Part shown: positions 47,087 through 57,966 of the stretch, piece by piece
Layout: the number at the start of each line of letters is the position of its first letter
Numbering within the stretch: position 1 is the stretch's first letter
Origin: Mycobacteroides chelonae CCUG 47445
GTDB taxonomy: Bacteria; Actinomycetota; Actinomycetes; Mycobacteriales; Mycobacteriaceae
Direction of reading: 5' to 3'
NCBI RefSeq assembly: GCF_001632805.1
Contig: NZ_CP007220.1
Coordinates: 1,674,001-1,738,000 of the forward strand
DNA length: 64,000 nt
Translations under genes and position numbers: made by a program
Notes under the pieces: generated by a model
Told to the model about the DNA's origin: nothing
Seen by the model: only the letters and a program-made list of their open reading frames with translations
Database searches by the model: none

Positions 47087-47760
47087 CAGAACTCGTTTCC
47101 ATCCGGGTCGGTCAGCACGGTCCAGCGGATATCGGTATCGGGACCGCGCAGTGCGCGGGCGCCGCCGTGCACCAATTCGGCGGCGTCGGCTCGTACATCC
47201 CAGTGCCAGCGGTTCTTCACCACGCGCTCATCGGCAACCCGGACAAATTTCCAGATCAGCTCACCCCAGCCGGCGGCGCCACGCAGCCACCGCGGTGTGC
47301 CGTCGGGCCCGGGCGTGAGCGTTCCACCCACGAGCCCATGCCACCACTGGGCGATTTCGACCGGTTTGTCACTGTCGGTGCACACCGCGAAGAGTTTTGC
47401 GGGCGTGTCACTTTCGAGTCCCGGGTCCAGAAACGCACAGAACTCGTTGCCCTCGACATCAGCCATCACGACCCATTCCGGCTCCTCCGTCAGCACCGTC
47501 GCGCCCAGCGCGACGAGATCCTCGGCAGCGCGGGCGTAGACATCGAAATGCACACGGTTCTTGACGGACTTGGCCTCCGGTACGCGATTGACCCAGATGT
47601 CGACATCCTTGCCGCGCCGGATCAGCGCCTCACCGGCCTCGTCGATATCGGCCTCGCCGCCGATGGCCGCCGCCCAGAACTTGGCGACGGGAACGGGCTG
47701 TATCGCGTCGATACAGAAGTCCTTGAGGCTGGCGCTGGGCGCGGGCTCGGGGTGGGACAC
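47074..47760 (-). CDS. Glyoxalase/bleomycin-resistance (VOC) superfamily protein, two-domain
   Basis: A 228-residue protein with two glyoxalase-like domains (about 10-112 and 120-228), each ending in the repeated ADVEGNEFCAF or TDPDGNEFCAF motif. The repeated GNEFC is typical of the Glyoxalase_6 group of actinobacteria. Metal-ligand His/Glu are only partly evident, so it may bind rather than convert its ligand. Its final codons lie inside the tandem repeat. It is 9 bases downstream of the FAD monooxygenase gene on the same strand. Confidence 0.8.
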   Translation of the reverse strand: MSHPEPAPSASLKDFCIDAIQPVPVAKFWAAAIGGEADIDEAGEALIRRGKDVDIWVNRVPEAKSVKNRVHFDVYARAAEDLVALGATVLTEEPEWVVMADVEGNEFCAFLDPGLESDTPAKLFAVCTDSDKPVEIAQWWHGLVGGTLTPGPDGTPRWLRGAAGWGELIWKFVRVADERVVKNRWHWDVRADAAELVHGGARALRGPDTDIRWTVLTDPDGNEFCAFG

Positions 47761-47769
47761 AGGGGAATC

Positions 47770-48924
47770 CTATGGGTGAACCGCGATGTCAGATGCGTCA
47801 TATCCGGCGATGTTCTGCAGCTGTCGCCAGAACAGAGAGGCGGGTACCCGTCCCGAAGCGCGCATCAACAATCCGCTCAACGCCACGGGGCGCGCGTATG
47901 TCGCGTGTCCGATCTGGCGGCTGCGGGCGACCACCGTGCGAGTGCGAGACTTTCGTCTGCGCGCGTATTCGCGGAAAGCGCTTGGGAGAGAGGATCGTTC
48001 GGATATGGCCGCCCCGAGTACCGCCGCATCCTCGAGTGCCTGGCATCCGCCCTGGCCCAGGTGCGGTCGCATCGGGTGCGCGGCGTCACCCACCAGCACG
48101 ACCCGGCCGCCGGTGATTCGCCGCAGTCGTCCGCGATCGTAGATGTCTCCACGCAGCACCGAGGACTCGCCGCTCTGGCCCAGCAGGTCGGGTATGGGCT
48201 TCGCCCACTCGGCGAACTTTCCTGTCAGATAGTCGATTTCGCCGCCGGATGCGCGTTGCGCCTCGTGCGACCGTTCACCCGCGAACCAGTAGGTGCGGCC
48301 GCCGGGCATAGGCAGGTGGCCGAATTCGATTCCCGGTCCCACGGTGATCCCGGCCAGCTCATCCGAAATCGCGATATCGGCGATGCCGCGCCAGGCGGTG
48401 TATCCGGAGTATCGGAAGGACAGTGGCCCGTTGAGATATTGCGCGGCCAACGATCCGATTCCGTCGGCCCCGACGACGGCGGCGGCGGTCAGTGACTGGC
48501 CGTCGGCGAGCTCGACGGAAGTTCCGTGCAGCCCGTCCCGAACGTTGCTCACCCGGGCGCCATAGCGCACCGTTCCCGGTGCCAGCCGGGCAGCCAGAAT
48601 CGCGAGGAGTTGATCACGTTCGGTGACCGCCACCGGCTCGCCCACGGCCTTGGTGAGCTGTCCGTTCGGAGGCTCTCGCAGTATTCGTCCGTCGTGCCAG
48701 CGCACCATGCCGGCCTCCACGCGCGCACTCACATCACGCACGTCATCACCAACGCCGAGGGCGTCGCAGGCTGCTAGTGCGTTGGGCCACAAGGTAATCG
48801 CGTATCCGGCGGAGGAGCCGTCACGATCGTCGAGAACGACGGCATCACGTCCGGACTGTTGTAACGCGACTGCGGTGGCAAGGCCGGCGATACCGGCACC
48901 AACCACGACGATGTGGTCGCTCAT
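47770..48924 (-). CDS. FAD-dependent aromatic-ring-type monooxygenase
   Basis: A 384-residue class A flavin monooxygenase. N-terminal Rossmann motif VVVGAGIAGLATA (5-17), the DG fingerprint around VVGADGIGS near 155, and the second FAD motif GDAAHPMRPHLGQGGCQALEDA near 290, quoted in part. Similar to zeaxanthin epoxidase and UbiH-like hydroxylases; substrate not predictable. ATG 48924. It is transcribed divergently from the DUF937 gene and with the VOC gene. Confidence 0.82.
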   Translation of the reverse strand: MSDHIVVVGAGIAGLATAVALQQSGRDAVVLDDRDGSSAGYAITLWPNALAACDALGVGDDVRDVSARVEAGMVRWHDGRILREPPNGQLTKAVGEPVAVTERDQLLAILAARLAPGTVRYGARVSNVRDGLHGTSVELADGQSLTAAAVVGADGIGSLAAQYLNGPLSFRYSGYTAWRGIADIAISDELAGITVGPGIEFGHLPMPGGRTYWFAGERSHEAQRASGGEIDYLTGKFAEWAKPIPDLLGQSGESSVLRGDIYDRGRLRRITGGRVVLVGDAAHPMRPHLGQGGCQALEDAAVLGAAISERSSLPSAFREYARRRKSRTRTVVARSRQIGHATYARPVALSGLLMRASGRVPASLFWRQLQNIAGYDASDIAVHP

Positions 48925-49051
48925 AGCTCGACGTTATGGGTGGACCCCACAGCGGTAAAGGGTCTGGGGTTGTGATGTTCGGCATTCGTTCACTAGGGGC
49001 TGATCTGCTTGGCTAAGGTTTACCAAACCCCAGTTATCTAGGAGGAGACCC

Positions 49052-49663
49052 ATGGCCACACTCGACGAGCTGCTCAACGAGATTCCCACCGACCAGATCG
49101 CAGCGAAGCTCGGGGTCGACAGCGAGACGGCCGACAAGGCGATCAAATCCGTGGTTCCGCTGCTGGTGGGCGGATTGCAGGCCAACGCGGACGACCCGGA
49201 CAAGGCCGCTGATCTGCAGGCCAATGTCAGCAGCGCCCCGAGCACTCTCCTCGACGGCGGAGTGAACGTTGAGGACGTCGACCAGAACGCGGGCAGCGCG
49301 GTGGTCGCCTCGCTGTTCGGCGACAACAACGCCGACGATGTCGCCCAGAAGCTGGCCGGTGCCGGTGCGGGTAACAGCGACCTGATCAAGCAGCTGCTCC
49401 CGATTCTGGCCCCGATCGTCCTGGCCTTCGTGGCCAAGAAGCTCACCGGCGGCGGCGCCGCGCCCGCGCCTGCCGAGGCCCCCGCGGCCAGCGGCGGCAT
49501 CGGTGACATCCTGGGCAACATCCTCGGCAGCGCCGTCGGTGGCGGGGCCGCTGCGGGCGGTAACAACCCGCTCGGCAGCATCCTGGGCAGCGTGCTCGGC
49601 AGCAAGGGCGGGAGCGACGCCCTCGGCAGCATCCTGGGCGGACTCCTCGGCGGCAAGAAGTAG
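49052..49663 (+). CDS. DUF937 (YidB-like) protein
   Basis: A 203-residue protein of the DUF937 family: helical repeat-like segments (DELLNEIPTDQIAAKLGVDSETADKAIKSVVPLLVGGLQ, quoted in part), a central LLPILAPIVLAFVAKKL hydrophobic helix and a Gly/Ala-rich C-terminus with repeated ILGSVLGS/ILGGLLGG units. Function not settled. ATG 49052 after TAGGAGGAGA. The upstream region has a small dyad GGTTTACCAAACC at 49017-49029. A terminator follows at 49688. Confidence 0.78.
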   Translation: MATLDELLNEIPTDQIAAKLGVDSETADKAIKSVVPLLVGGLQANADDPDKAADLQANVSSAPSTLLDGGVNVEDVDQNAGSAVVASLFGDNNADDVAQKLAGAGAGNSDLIKQLLPILAPIVLAFVAKKLTGGGAAPAPAEAPAASGGIGDILGNILGSAVGGGAAAGGNNPLGSILGSVLGSKGGSDALGSILGGLLGGKK

Positions 49664-49687
49664 CCGCACCGCCGCACACCTTCACAC

Positions 49688-49722
49688 GAAACCACCCGGT
49701 GCGTTGTTCGCCGGGTGGTTTC
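49688..49722 (+). terminator. Terminator after the DUF937 gene
   Basis: GAAACCACCCGG (49688-49699) pairs perfectly over 12 bp with CCGGGTGGTTTC (49711-49722), loop of 11 bases, 25 bases after the stop. On the plus strand it ends in TTTCGTC, the usual mycobacterial form. Confidence 0.85.
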
Positions 49723-49788
49723 GTCATCTCTGGGCGCGTGAAAACGCCCGTGAAAATGGGCGCGACAGACAACTCTAGAATCTGATGG

Positions 49789-52428
49789 GTGACCCAAAGC
49801 CCTGATACGAACGCCGCCAGCTCCCTGCCCACCTCATGGGACCCGGGAGCGGTAGAGGCGGATCTCTATCAGGGCTGGGTGGACGCCGGGTACTTCACCG
49901 CCGATCCCACCAGTGACAAGCCTGGCTACTCGATTGTGCTGCCGCCCCCCAACGTCACCGGCAGCCTGCACATGGGCCACGCGCTCGACCACACCCTCAT
50001 GGACGCGCTGACCCGCCGCAAACGTATGCAGGGTTACGAGGTGCTGTGGTTGCCGGGCATGGACCATGCGGGCATCGCCACCCAATCGGTGGTGGAAAAG
50101 CAGCTGGCTGCCGACGGCAAGACCAAAGAGGACTTCGGTCGCGAGCTGTTCATCGACAAGGTGTGGGACTGGAAACGCGAGTCCGGCGGCACCATCGGGG
50201 GGCAGATGCGTCGTCTCGGTGACGGTGTGGACTGGAGCCGCGATCGATTCACCATGGACGAGGGCCTGTCCCGGGCGGTGCGCACCATCTTCAAGAAGCT
50301 CTTCGACGCCGGGCTGATCTACCGGGCCGAACGGTTGGTCAACTGGTCGCCCGAGCTGAAGACCGCGATATCGGACCTGGAGGTCAAGTACGACGAGGTC
50401 GAGGGCGAGCTGGTGTCCTTCCGGTACGGCTCCCTCGACGACAATGAGCCGCACCTGGTGGTGGCGACCACTCGTCTGGAAACGATGCTGGGTGATACCG
50501 CCATCGCTGTGCATCCCGATGACGAGCGCTACCGGCATCTCGTCGGCACCGAGCTCCCGCATCCGTTCCAGGACCGCAGCATCCCGATCGTCGCCGACAC
50601 CCATGTCGACCCCGAATTCGGTACCGGCGCGGTCAAGGTCACGCCCGCCCACGACCCGAACGACTTCGAGATCGGTTTGCGGCACGGCTTGCCGATGCCC
50701 ACCATCATGGACATCCACGGCCGCATCTGTGACAGCGGAACGCAATTCGACGGGATGGACCGGTTCGAGGCGCGGGTGAAGGTGCGCGAGGCGCTGGCCG
50801 AGCAGGGCCGCATCGTCGCCGAGAAGCGCCCGTACCTACACAGCGTCGGGCACTCCGAACGCTCGGGTGAGCCCATCGAGCCACGTCTTTCCCTGCAGTG
50901 GTGGGTGAAGGTCGAGTCGCTGGCCAAGGCCGCCGGCGATGCGGTCCGCAACCGTGACACCGTGATTCACCCGGCCAGCCTGGAGCCGCGCTGGTTCGCC
51001 TGGGTCGACGACATGCACGACTGGTGCATCTCTCGTCAGCTGTGGTGGGGCCACCGCATCCCCATCTGGCATGGCCCGGGCGGCGAGATCGTGTGTCTGG
51101 GACCCGACGAGACCGCGCCCGAGGGTTACGTGCAGGACCCCGATGTGCTCGACACCTGGTTCTCCTCGGCGCTGTGGCCGTTCTCCACCATGGGGTGGCC
51201 CGATGCCACCCCGGAGCTGGAGAAGTTCTATCCCACAAGCGTTCTCGTCACCGGCTACGACATCATCTTCTTCTGGGTGGCTCGGATGATGATGTTCGGC
51301 ACCTTCGTGGCCGACGATCCGGTGCTACATGGGGGCAAGGTGCCCTTCGACAACGTCTTCCTGCACGGTCTGATCCGCGATCAGTTCGGCCAGAAGATGA
51401 GCAAGTCCAAGGGCAACGGCATCGACCCGCTGGACTGGGTGGAGATGTTCGGCGCGGATGCGTTGCGCTTCACTCTGGCCCGTGGCGCCAGCCCCGGCGG
51501 TGACCTGTCGATCGGCGAGGACGCGGCGCGCGCCTCGCGCAACTTCACCACGAAGTTGTTCAATGCCACCCGATTTGCGTTGATGAACGGTGCCGCGCTG
51601 GGTGAGTTGCCCGACGCCGCCGACCTCACCGACGCTGACCGGTGGATCCTGGGCCGCCTGGAACAGGTGCGAGCCGAGGTGGACACCGCGCTCGATCGGT
51701 ACGAATTCAGCGTGGCCTGCGAGGGGCTGTACCACTTCGCCTGGGACGAATTCTGTGACTGGTACCTGGAATTGGCCAAGGTGCAGTTGGCCGAGAAGCC
51801 CGACAGCACCCGGATTGTGCTGGCGACGGTGCTGGACACCCTGCTGCGGCTGCTGCATCCGGTGATCCCGTTCGTCACCGAGGTGCTGTGGAAGACGGTC
51901 ACCGGCCAGGAGTCGGTGGTCATCGCCGCGTGGCCGACCGAATCCGGTATCGAGCTGGACGACATTGCCGTGCAACGCATCGCCGACATGCAGAAGCTGG
52001 TGACCGAGGTCCGCCGGTTCCGCAGCGATCAGGGTCTGGGCGACCGGCAGAAGGTCGCGGCGCGGCTGGCCGGTGTCTCGGCTGCCGGACTGGAAGGCCA
52101 GCTCGCCGCCGTGACGTCGTTGGCCTGGCTGACCCCGGCCGAAGAGGGTTTCAGCCCGACAGCCTCGGTGGAGGTCCGATTGTCCGGCGCCACCGTGACC
52201 GTCGAGGTCGACACCTCCGGCACCGTCGACGTCGAGGCGGAACGGCGACGGTTGGAGAAGGATCTGGCTGCCGCACGCAAGGAACTCGACGGCACCACAA
52301 GCAAACTGGGCAACGATGCGTTCCTGGCGAAGGCGCCTGACGCTGTCGTCGAGAAGATTCGGGCTCGTCAGCAGGTGGCCACCGAGGAGGTCGAGCGGAT
52401 CACCGCTCGTTTGGCAGGGCTGGCGTGA
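49789..52428 (+). CDS. valS: Valyl-tRNA synthetase
   Basis: An 879-residue class Ia aminoacyl-tRNA synthetase charging tRNA-Val. HIGH-type motif HMGH at 61-64 ([15 protein letters not shown]), connective editing domain at about 200-370, KMSKS at about 536-540, anticodon-binding helices, and a C-terminal coiled-coil arm ([20 protein letters not shown], then an Arg/Glu-rich helix). GTG start at 49789. folC begins within its stop (GTGA). Orthologue of Rv2448c. Confidence 0.96.
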   Translation: MTQSPDTNAASSLPTSWDPGAVEADLYQGWVDAGYFTADPTSDKPGYSIVLPPPNVTGSLHMGHALDHTLMDALTRRKRMQGYEVLWLPGMDHAGIATQSVVEKQLAADGKTKEDFGRELFIDKVWDWKRESGGTIGGQMRRLGDGVDWSRDRFTMDEGLSRAVRTIFKKLFDAGLIYRAERLVNWSPELKTAISDLEVKYDEVEGELVSFRYGSLDDNEPHLVVATTRLETMLGDTAIAVHPDDERYRHLVGTELPHPFQDRSIPIVADTHVDPEFGTGAVKVTPAHDPNDFEIGLRHGLPMPTIMDIHGRICDSGTQFDGMDRFEARVKVREALAEQGRIVAEKRPYLHSVGHSERSGEPIEPRLSLQWWVKVESLAKAAGDAVRNRDTVIHPASLEPRWFAWVDDMHDWCISRQLWWGHRIPIWHGPGGEIVCLGPDETAPEGYVQDPDVLDTWFSSALWPFSTMGWPDATPELEKFYPTSVLVTGYDIIFFWVARMMMFGTFVADDPVLHGGKVPFDNVFLHGLIRDQFGQKMSKSKGNGIDPLDWVEMFGADALRFTLARGASPGGDLSIGEDAARASRNFTTKLFNATRFALMNGAALGELPDAADLTDADRWILGRLEQVRAEVDTALDRYEFSVACEGLYHFAWDEFCDWYLELAKVQLAEKPDSTRIVLATVLDTLLRLLHPVIPFVTEVLWKTVTGQESVVIAAWPTESGIELDDIAVQRIADMQKLVTEVRRFRSDQGLGDRQKVAARLAGVSAAGLEGQLAAVTSLAWLTPAEEGFSPTASVEVRLSGATVTVEVDTSGTVDVEAERRRLEKDLAAARKELDGTTSKLGNDAFLAKAPDAVVEKIRARQQVATEEVERITARLAGLA

Positions 52429-53861
52429 GCGAGTCACTGGGCATCGAGCCCTCGCCCGACGAGATCGCGGCCCTGCTGCAGATCGAGTATCTGCTTGACC
52501 AGCGTTGGCCCGAAACGAAGATCGAGCCGTCCACCGACCGCATCGTCGCGCTGATGGAACTGCTGGGTTCGCCCCAGCGGGCGTATCCGTGCATCCATGT
52601 CGCCGGGACCAATGGCAAGACCTCGGTGACGCGGATGATCGACGCCCTGCTGACGGCACTGCACCGGCGCACCGGACGCACCACCAGCCCGCATCTGCAG
52701 TCGGCCGTCGAACGCATCGCCATCGACGGTCAACCGATCTCACCGGCGAAGTACGTGGAGATCTACTCCGAGATCGAGCCGTTCGTGGAGTTGGTGGACA
52801 AGCGGTCGCAGGAGCAGGGCGGGCCCGCGATGAGCAAGTTCGAGGTGCTGGTCGCCATGGCATTTGTGGCGTTCGCGGACGCGCCCGTCGATATCGCAGT
52901 GGTGGAAGTCGGGCTTGGCGGGCGTTGGGATGCCACCAACATCATCGACGCCCCGGTCGCTGTCATCACTCCGATCGGTATCGACCATGTTGAGTTCCTG
53001 GGCCCGGACCTCGCGTCCATCGCCAATGAGAAGGCCGGAATCATCAAGCGGCACAAGCTTGATGCGATGACCGGTGAGGCGGGTCCCGATACGGTTGCCG
53101 TTATCGCCCAACAGGCCCCCGAGGCGATGGAAGTGCTGCTGCGCCAAACAGTGGAAGCGGATGCGGCAGTGGCTCGCGAAGGCTCTGAGTTCTCGGTGTT
53201 GTCGCGCCAGGTCGCGGTGGGCGGGCAGGTGCTCGAACTGCAGGGGCTCGGCGGGGTCTACCCGGAGATATTTCTGCCGCTGCACGGTGAGCATCAGGCG
53301 CATAACGCGGCTGTCGCGCTGGCCGCGGTGGAGGCGTTCTTCGGTGCGGGCAGCGACCGTCAGCTCGATATCGATGCGATACGAGCAGGATTCGCATCGG
53401 TGATCGTTCCCGGGCGGCTTGAGCGAGTGCGCAGTGCGCCCGCGGTCTTCCTGGACGCCGCGCACAATCCCCATGGTGCGGCCGCGCTGGCGGACACCCT
53501 GCAGTCCGAATTCGATTTCCGGCGTCTGGTCGGTGTGATCAGCGTGATGGCCGATAAGGACGTGCCCGGGATTCTCGCCGCCCTCGAGCCTGCGTTCGAC
53601 GAGATCGTGGTGACACACAACGGTTCTCCGCGCGCATTGGAGACGGATGCCTTGGCCGGTATCGCTCTGGAACTCTTCGGTGAGGACCGTGTGGTCGTTG
53701 CGCCCACATTGCTCGACGCCATCGAAACCGCCACCGCGATGGTGGAGGAGGCCGCCGAAGATGGGGGAGCGGAAGGTTTTTCCGGCACTGGCATCGTCAT
53801 CACCGGGTCGGTCGTCACCGCGGGTGCGGCACGGACACTGTTCGGAAAGGACCCGCAGTGA
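52425..53861 (+). CDS. folC: Folylpolyglutamate synthase / dihydrofolate synthase
   Basis: A 478-residue Mur-ligase-like enzyme that adds glutamates to folates, in the cytosol. The P-loop [11 protein letters not shown] is at about 61-71; the SPHLQS folate-loop and the conserved [12 protein letters not shown] (about 165) are present; the C-terminal domain has [10 protein letters not shown] near 343. GTG start overlaps valS by four bases, and the next gene overlaps its stop. Orthologue of Rv2447c. Confidence 0.95.
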   Translation: MSESLGIEPSPDEIAALLQIEYLLDQRWPETKIEPSTDRIVALMELLGSPQRAYPCIHVAGTNGKTSVTRMIDALLTALHRRTGRTTSPHLQSAVERIAIDGQPISPAKYVEIYSEIEPFVELVDKRSQEQGGPAMSKFEVLVAMAFVAFADAPVDIAVVEVGLGGRWDATNIIDAPVAVITPIGIDHVEFLGPDLASIANEKAGIIKRHKLDAMTGEAGPDTVAVIAQQAPEAMEVLLRQTVEADAAVAREGSEFSVLSRQVAVGGQVLELQGLGGVYPEIFLPLHGEHQAHNAAVALAAVEAFFGAGSDRQLDIDAIRAGFASVIVPGRLERVRSAPAVFLDAAHNPHGAAALADTLQSEFDFRRLVGVISVMADKDVPGILAALEPAFDEIVVTHNGSPRALETDALAGIALELFGEDRVVVAPTLLDAIETATAMVEEAAEDGGAEGFSGTGIVITGSVVTAGAARTLFGKDPQ

Positions 53862-54280
53862 GCAACCCCGAGGGCGAGAATCAGGAGACGGACGGCCAAG
53901 CTCCGGTTGACCCTTGGCGGGGATTTCGTGGGGTGATGGCGGGCACGCTCATCCTGGAGACCATCGTGGTGTTGTTGGCGGTACCGGTGGTCAAGATGGT
54001 GGGCGGCGGGCTCTCGCCGCTGTCGCTGATCTACCTCATCGGGGTCGCCGTCGCCATGATCCTGCTCTCGGGCATGCAGGGCCGGCCGTGGGCGCTTCAG
54101 GCCAACTTGGCACTCCAGGTGGTGCTGGTGGCAGGTTTCTTCGTGCACGCCGCCATCGGCTTCGTCGGGCTGTTGTTTCTAGGTGTCTGGTTGCTGATCT
54201 GGTACATGCGCAACCAGGTCCGGGACCGTCAGGGCCGCGGGGAGCTGCCGGGTCAGCGGGGGACTACTACCGACCAGTAG
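53858..54280 (+). CDS. DUF4233 small membrane protein (Rv2446c-like)
   Basis: A 140-residue protein with a short hydrophilic N-terminus and four transmembrane helices at about 28-46, 52-70, 75-93 and 98-118 ([52 protein letters not shown]). DUF4233 is restricted to actinobacteria and nearly always sits between folC and ndk, as here. Start GTG 53858 overlaps the folC stop. Function unknown. Confidence 0.82.
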   Translation: MSNPEGENQETDGQAPVDPWRGFRGVMAGTLILETIVVLLAVPVVKMVGGGLSPLSLIYLIGVAVAMILLSGMQGRPWALQANLALQVVLVAGFFVHAAIGFVGLLFLGVWLLIWYMRNQVRDRQGRGELPGQRGTTTDQ

Positions 54281-54290
54281 GCTGTCGCCC

Positions 54291-54701
54291 GTGACTGAGC
54301 GGACGCTGGTTTTGATCAAGCCCGATGGTGTGCGGCGGGGACTTGTCGGTGAGGTGCTGAACCGTATTGAGCGCAAGGGCCTGACGCTGGCTGCCCTCGA
54401 GCTCAAGAACGTCGAGGAGTCGCTGGCAAGCGCGCACTATGCCGAGCACAAGGACAAGCCGTTCTTCGGCTCGCTGCTGGAATTCATCACCTCGGGGCCC
54501 GTGGTGGCAGCAGTGCTGGAGGGGCCGCGCGCCATCGCCGCCTTCCGTCAGCTCGCTGGTGGCACCGATCCCGTGGAGAAGGCCGCGACCGGCAGCATCC
54601 GCGGCGACTTCGCCCTGGAGACCCAGGAGAACCTGGTGCACGGATCCGACTCACCCGAGTCGGCGGCGCGTGAGATCGCGCTCTGGTTCCCGGCCCTCTG
54701 A
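54291..54701 (+). CDS. ndk: Nucleoside diphosphate kinase
   Basis: A 136-residue enzyme passing phosphate from ATP to nucleoside diphosphates through a phospho-His intermediate; the catalytic His117 is in [19 protein letters not shown] and NDP-binding RPRAIA-like ranges are present. GTG 54291, 10 bases after the DUF4233 gene. Orthologue of Rv2445c. The hairpin repeat at 54725-54782 ends the valS-folC-ndk transcript. Confidence 0.96.
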   Translation: MTERTLVLIKPDGVRRGLVGEVLNRIERKGLTLAALELKNVEESLASAHYAEHKDKPFFGSLLEFITSGPVVAAVLEGPRAIAAFRQLAGGTDPVEKAATGSIRGDFALETQENLVHGSDSPESAAREIALWFPAL

Positions 54702-54724
54702 CCCAATCCATCTGATCTGAATCC

Positions 54725-54782
54725 GCGAGTGTGCGGTTTGCGTCGGTTTCTCCTGAAATCTCGACGTAAATCGCACACTCGC
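54725..54782 (+). repeat. Imperfect palindromic hairpin repeat, copy C, after ndk
   Basis: GCGAGTGTGCGGTTTGCGTCG pairs, in two parts GCGAGTGTGCG and TTTGCGTCG, with CGACGTAAATCGCACACTCGC; the two differences are G-U wobbles on the plus strand, the ndk sense. Same outer core (CGAGTGTG) as the copies at 18613 and 19534 but a different inner stem. It lies 23 bases after the ndk stop. Confidence 0.65.
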
Positions 54783-54785
54783 TTC

Positions 54786-55111
54786 GTTTTGTGACCCTGC
54801 GGATCGCGCGGGTTCATGGCTTGGTGCCCGCCGTCTGATTCGTATGGGATACTGAGTGTGGGCCACGGCACTTCGACCCCAATAGGGGCCGGCCGGAAGC
54901 CCGAATGACGACACGGCGAGCGCGATTACCATTGCAGCACGTCAAGCCATCATTCCAGCCAGGCACTGGGTGGGTTCGGAACTGCGGCATCGCAGCTACG
55001 GATCGCTCGGAGCAAGACCCCCACAAACCCGGACCTAGCCCGGGTACATAGAGAGAAAAGCCCTCGCGTGGCCGCGTCTGAAGGACGCGCCCGGGGGCTT
55101 GAGGAGAATAA
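54786..55111 (+). promoter_or_regulatory. Long 5' leader and promoter region of rne
   Basis: 326 bases with no gene. A TATGGGATACT element near 54843-54853 is a plausible -10. A small hairpin ACCCGG/CCGGGT lies at 55028-55044. A larger one, AAGCCC (55058-55063) with GGGCTT (55095-55100), holds an inner GCGTC/GACGC stem and ends directly at the GAGGAG ribosome-binding site (55101-55106). It could hide or present the rne start; RNase E often controls its own mRNA through its leader. Confidence 0.5.
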
Positions 55112-57952
55112 GTGGCCGACTATGAGCTACCAGAAGACCTACACACCAGCGCTCCAGAAGGGGACCACGCCGCGCTAGCGCCGGACACCCCGCAAGCCCC
55201 TGCTGAGCAGGGAGAACTACCCGAGAAGCTGAGGGTGCACACCCTGGCGCGAGTCCTCGGGACCTCCACCCGCCGCGTGCTCGACGCGTTGTCCAAGCTG
55301 GACGGTCGCGCCCGCAGCCCCCATTCCAACGTCGACAAGCAGGACGCCGCGAAGGTGCGCGAGGCGCTTGCCGGCGAGGCGGAACCCACCGCTGCTGCGG
55401 AGCCCGTGGCACCGGCAGAGACCGAGGCCCCGGCGAAGGCCGTCGCCGAAAGCCCTGCCGAGGATCCCGACGCCCCGCCGACCGCGCCGATCCTTGTCGC
55501 GGAACCGACCATCATCGAGGCCGCGGCGGTACCGACACCGGCGAGCGCGGGACCCACCGCATACGACTACGGGCCGCTTTTCGTGGCCCCGCAGGCTCCC
55601 GAGCCGCAGGAGGATCGCCCCGCGCCCGCCGTAGCGGCGAGCGCCGAGGACGTCGATGAGGACTCCGGCGACGGAGACGATCCCGAGGCCGAAGCCGAGG
55701 GCGACGGTGACCGTCCGGCCAACCGGCGCAGGCGGCGGGGGCGTCGCGGGCGCGGACGGGGCCGTGGCGAGCAGGCCGGTGGCGACGGTTCCGACGAATC
55801 CTCGGAGGACTCCACAGCCGAGGGCGGCGAGACCGCCGATGACGAGGACGCTGCCGAGAACGCTGATGGTGACAACGCTGCGGCAGACGGCGACGAATCG
55901 AATGCCGAAGATGGCGACACGCCCGAGGGCGCCAGCCGTCGTCGGCGCCGCCGCCGCCGGCGCAAGGCCGGAAGTGGTGACGAGGGTGACAGCGCGTCGG
56001 AGGACGATCCGCCGAACACCGTCGTGCATGAGCGCAAGCCCCGCGCTGAGCGAGGCGACGAGATTCAGGGTATTTCCGGGTCCACCCGCCTGGAGGCCAA
56101 GCGTCAGCGCCGCCGCGACGGGCGTGATGCCGGACGGCGCCGCCCACCGATCCTGACCGAGGCGGAGTTCCTGGCCCGGCGTGAGGCCGTCGACCGGGTG
56201 ATGGTGGTTCGGGACAAGACCCGTACCGAGTCGCCGCACGAGGGCGCCCGGTACACACAGATCGCGGTCCTGGAGGACGGTGTGCTCGTCGAGCACTTCG
56301 TGACTTCGGCCGCGTCCGCCTCGCTGGTGGGCAACATCTATCTCGGTGTGGTGCAGAACGTGCTGCCCTCGATGGAGGCCGCCTTCGTCGACATCGGCCG
56401 TGGTCGCAACGGTGTGCTGTACGCCGGTGAGGTCAACTGGGACGCTGCCGGTCTGGGCGGTTCGAACCGCAAGATCGAACAGGCACTCAAGTCGGGCGAC
56501 TATGTCTTGGTCCAGGTCAGCAAGGACCCGGTGGGGCACAAGGGCGCCCGACTGACCACCCAGATCTCGCTAGCGGGTCGCTACCTGGTGTACGTGCCGG
56601 GTGCGTCCTCGACCGGAATCAGCCGCAAGCTCCCGGACACCGAACGGCAGCGTCTCAAGGAGATCCTGCGCGATATCGTCCCCTCGGATGCCGGCGTCAT
56701 CATTCGGACCGCGTCAGAAGGCGTGCGCGAAGAGGACATTCGCGCCGACGTGCAGCGGCTGCAAGAACAGTGGCAGGGCATCGAGCAGAGCTCGACGGAC
56801 CTTTCCGCTAAAGCATCCGGTGCTGCCGTGGCGCTCTACGAGGAGCCCGATGTACTGGTCAAGGTGGTCCGCGACCTGTTCAACGAGGACTTCTCCAAGC
56901 TCATCATCGAAGGTGATGCGGCGTGGGGCACCATCGATGAATACGTGAAAACCGTTGCTCCAGATCTTCTTTCGCGTATCAATCGCTATGAGCCCGCCGA
57001 CGGTCCGGATGTCTTCGCGGTGCACCGCATCGACGAGCAGCTGGCCAAGGCGCTGGACCGCAAGGTGTGGTTGCCTTCCGGCGGCACGCTCGTCATCGAC
57101 CGCACTGAGGCCATGACGGTTGTCGACGTCAACACCGGAAAGTTCACCGGTGCCGGCGGCAACCTGGAGGAGACGGTCACCCGCAACAACCTGGAAGCGG
57201 CCGAGGAAACCGTTCGGCAATTGCGCCTGCGCGACGTCGGCGGGATCGTCGTCATCGACTTCATCGACATGGTGCTCGAATCGAACCGGGATCTGGTGCT
57301 TCGGCGTCTGACCGAGGCGCTGGGCCGCGATCGCACCCGCCACCAGGTGTCGGAAGTGACATCGCTGGGCCTGGTGCAGCTGACTCGTAAGAAACTCGGC
57401 ACAGGCCTCATCGAGGCGTTCTCGTCGACCTGTGCGCACTGCGCGGGGCGCGGCATCGTGCTGCACGTCGACCCGGTCGATAACGCCGGCACCGCGGCGA
57501 CCGGCGCCAAGAAGCCGGAGACGGGGCGGCGTGCCAAGCGTTCCCGCAAGGGCAAGGCAGATGAGCCCGAAGTAGTGGTCGCCCGCACCCCACCGCATCC
57601 GCAGGGCGAGCACCCGATGTTCAAGGCGATGGCGGCGGCGAACGGCCACCACGAGGACGACGAAGAGGGCGTCTCGGCGGAGGACGAGCCGGATAACGAC
57701 GTGATCGACGAGGTCGACGAGATTGTTGAGGTCGTCCAGAGCGCGCCGGCTCCGGGCGACCCGGAAACGACGCCCGAGGACGCTGACGGTGACGTCGCGC
57801 AGGACACCGAGGCCGAAGACGTGCCAGAGGCTTCTTCCGGCGACTCAGAGGAGCCCGCTGCGCCCGAACCCGAGCCCGCCGCGAAGGCACCTACCAGGCC
57901 CCGCCGCAGGCGGTCCGCCGCACGCGCGGCCGGGCCTCCGGTCGAGCACTAG
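55112..57952 (+). CDS. rne: Ribonuclease E/G
   Basis: A 946-residue endoribonuclease that starts mRNA decay and rRNA processing. The N-terminal 350 residues are a disordered acidic/Arg-rich region (RRRRGRRGRGRGRGEQ, RRRRRRRRRK), typical of actinobacterial RNase E, where the arm precedes the core. Then come an S1 domain (about 380-445), a 5'-sensor region, the DNase I-like catalytic region (about 635-690, TLVIDRTEAMTVVDVNTGKFTG in part, with Asp ligands), the Zn-link CAHC (about 772-775) and a second disordered tail. GTG 55112 after GAGGAG. Orthologue of Rv2444c. Confidence 0.95.
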   Translation: MADYELPEDLHTSAPEGDHAALAPDTPQAPAEQGELPEKLRVHTLARVLGTSTRRVLDALSKLDGRARSPHSNVDKQDAAKVREALAGEAEPTAAAEPVAPAETEAPAKAVAESPAEDPDAPPTAPILVAEPTIIEAAAVPTPASAGPTAYDYGPLFVAPQAPEPQEDRPAPAVAASAEDVDEDSGDGDDPEAEAEGDGDRPANRRRRRGRRGRGRGRGEQAGGDGSDESSEDSTAEGGETADDEDAAENADGDNAAADGDESNAEDGDTPEGASRRRRRRRRRKAGSGDEGDSASEDDPPNTVVHERKPRAERGDEIQGISGSTRLEAKRQRRRDGRDAGRRRPPILTEAEFLARREAVDRVMVVRDKTRTESPHEGARYTQIAVLEDGVLVEHFVTSAASASLVGNIYLGVVQNVLPSMEAAFVDIGRGRNGVLYAGEVNWDAAGLGGSNRKIEQALKSGDYVLVQVSKDPVGHKGARLTTQISLAGRYLVYVPGASSTGISRKLPDTERQRLKEILRDIVPSDAGVIIRTASEGVREEDIRADVQRLQEQWQGIEQSSTDLSAKASGAAVALYEEPDVLVKVVRDLFNEDFSKLIIEGDAAWGTIDEYVKTVAPDLLSRINRYEPADGPDVFAVHRIDEQLAKALDRKVWLPSGGTLVIDRTEAMTVVDVNTGKFTGAGGNLEETVTRNNLEAAEETVRQLRLRDVGGIVVIDFIDMVLESNRDLVLRRLTEALGRDRTRHQVSEVTSLGLVQLTRKKLGTGLIEAFSSTCAHCAGRGIVLHVDPVDNAGTAATGAKKPETGRRAKRSRKGKADEPEVVVARTPPHPQGEHPMFKAMAAANGHHEDDEEGVSAEDEPDNDVIDEVDEIVEVVQSAPAPGDPETTPEDADGDVAQDTEAEDVPEASSGDSEEPAAPEPEPAAKAPTRPRRRRSAARAAGPPVEH

Positions 57953-57966
57953 GCCCGGGCCTGCGA

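Noticed and set aside
51325..52863. A 512-codon minus-strand frame across the valS/folC junction
   Set aside because: It spans two conserved genes on the other strand and has no motif.
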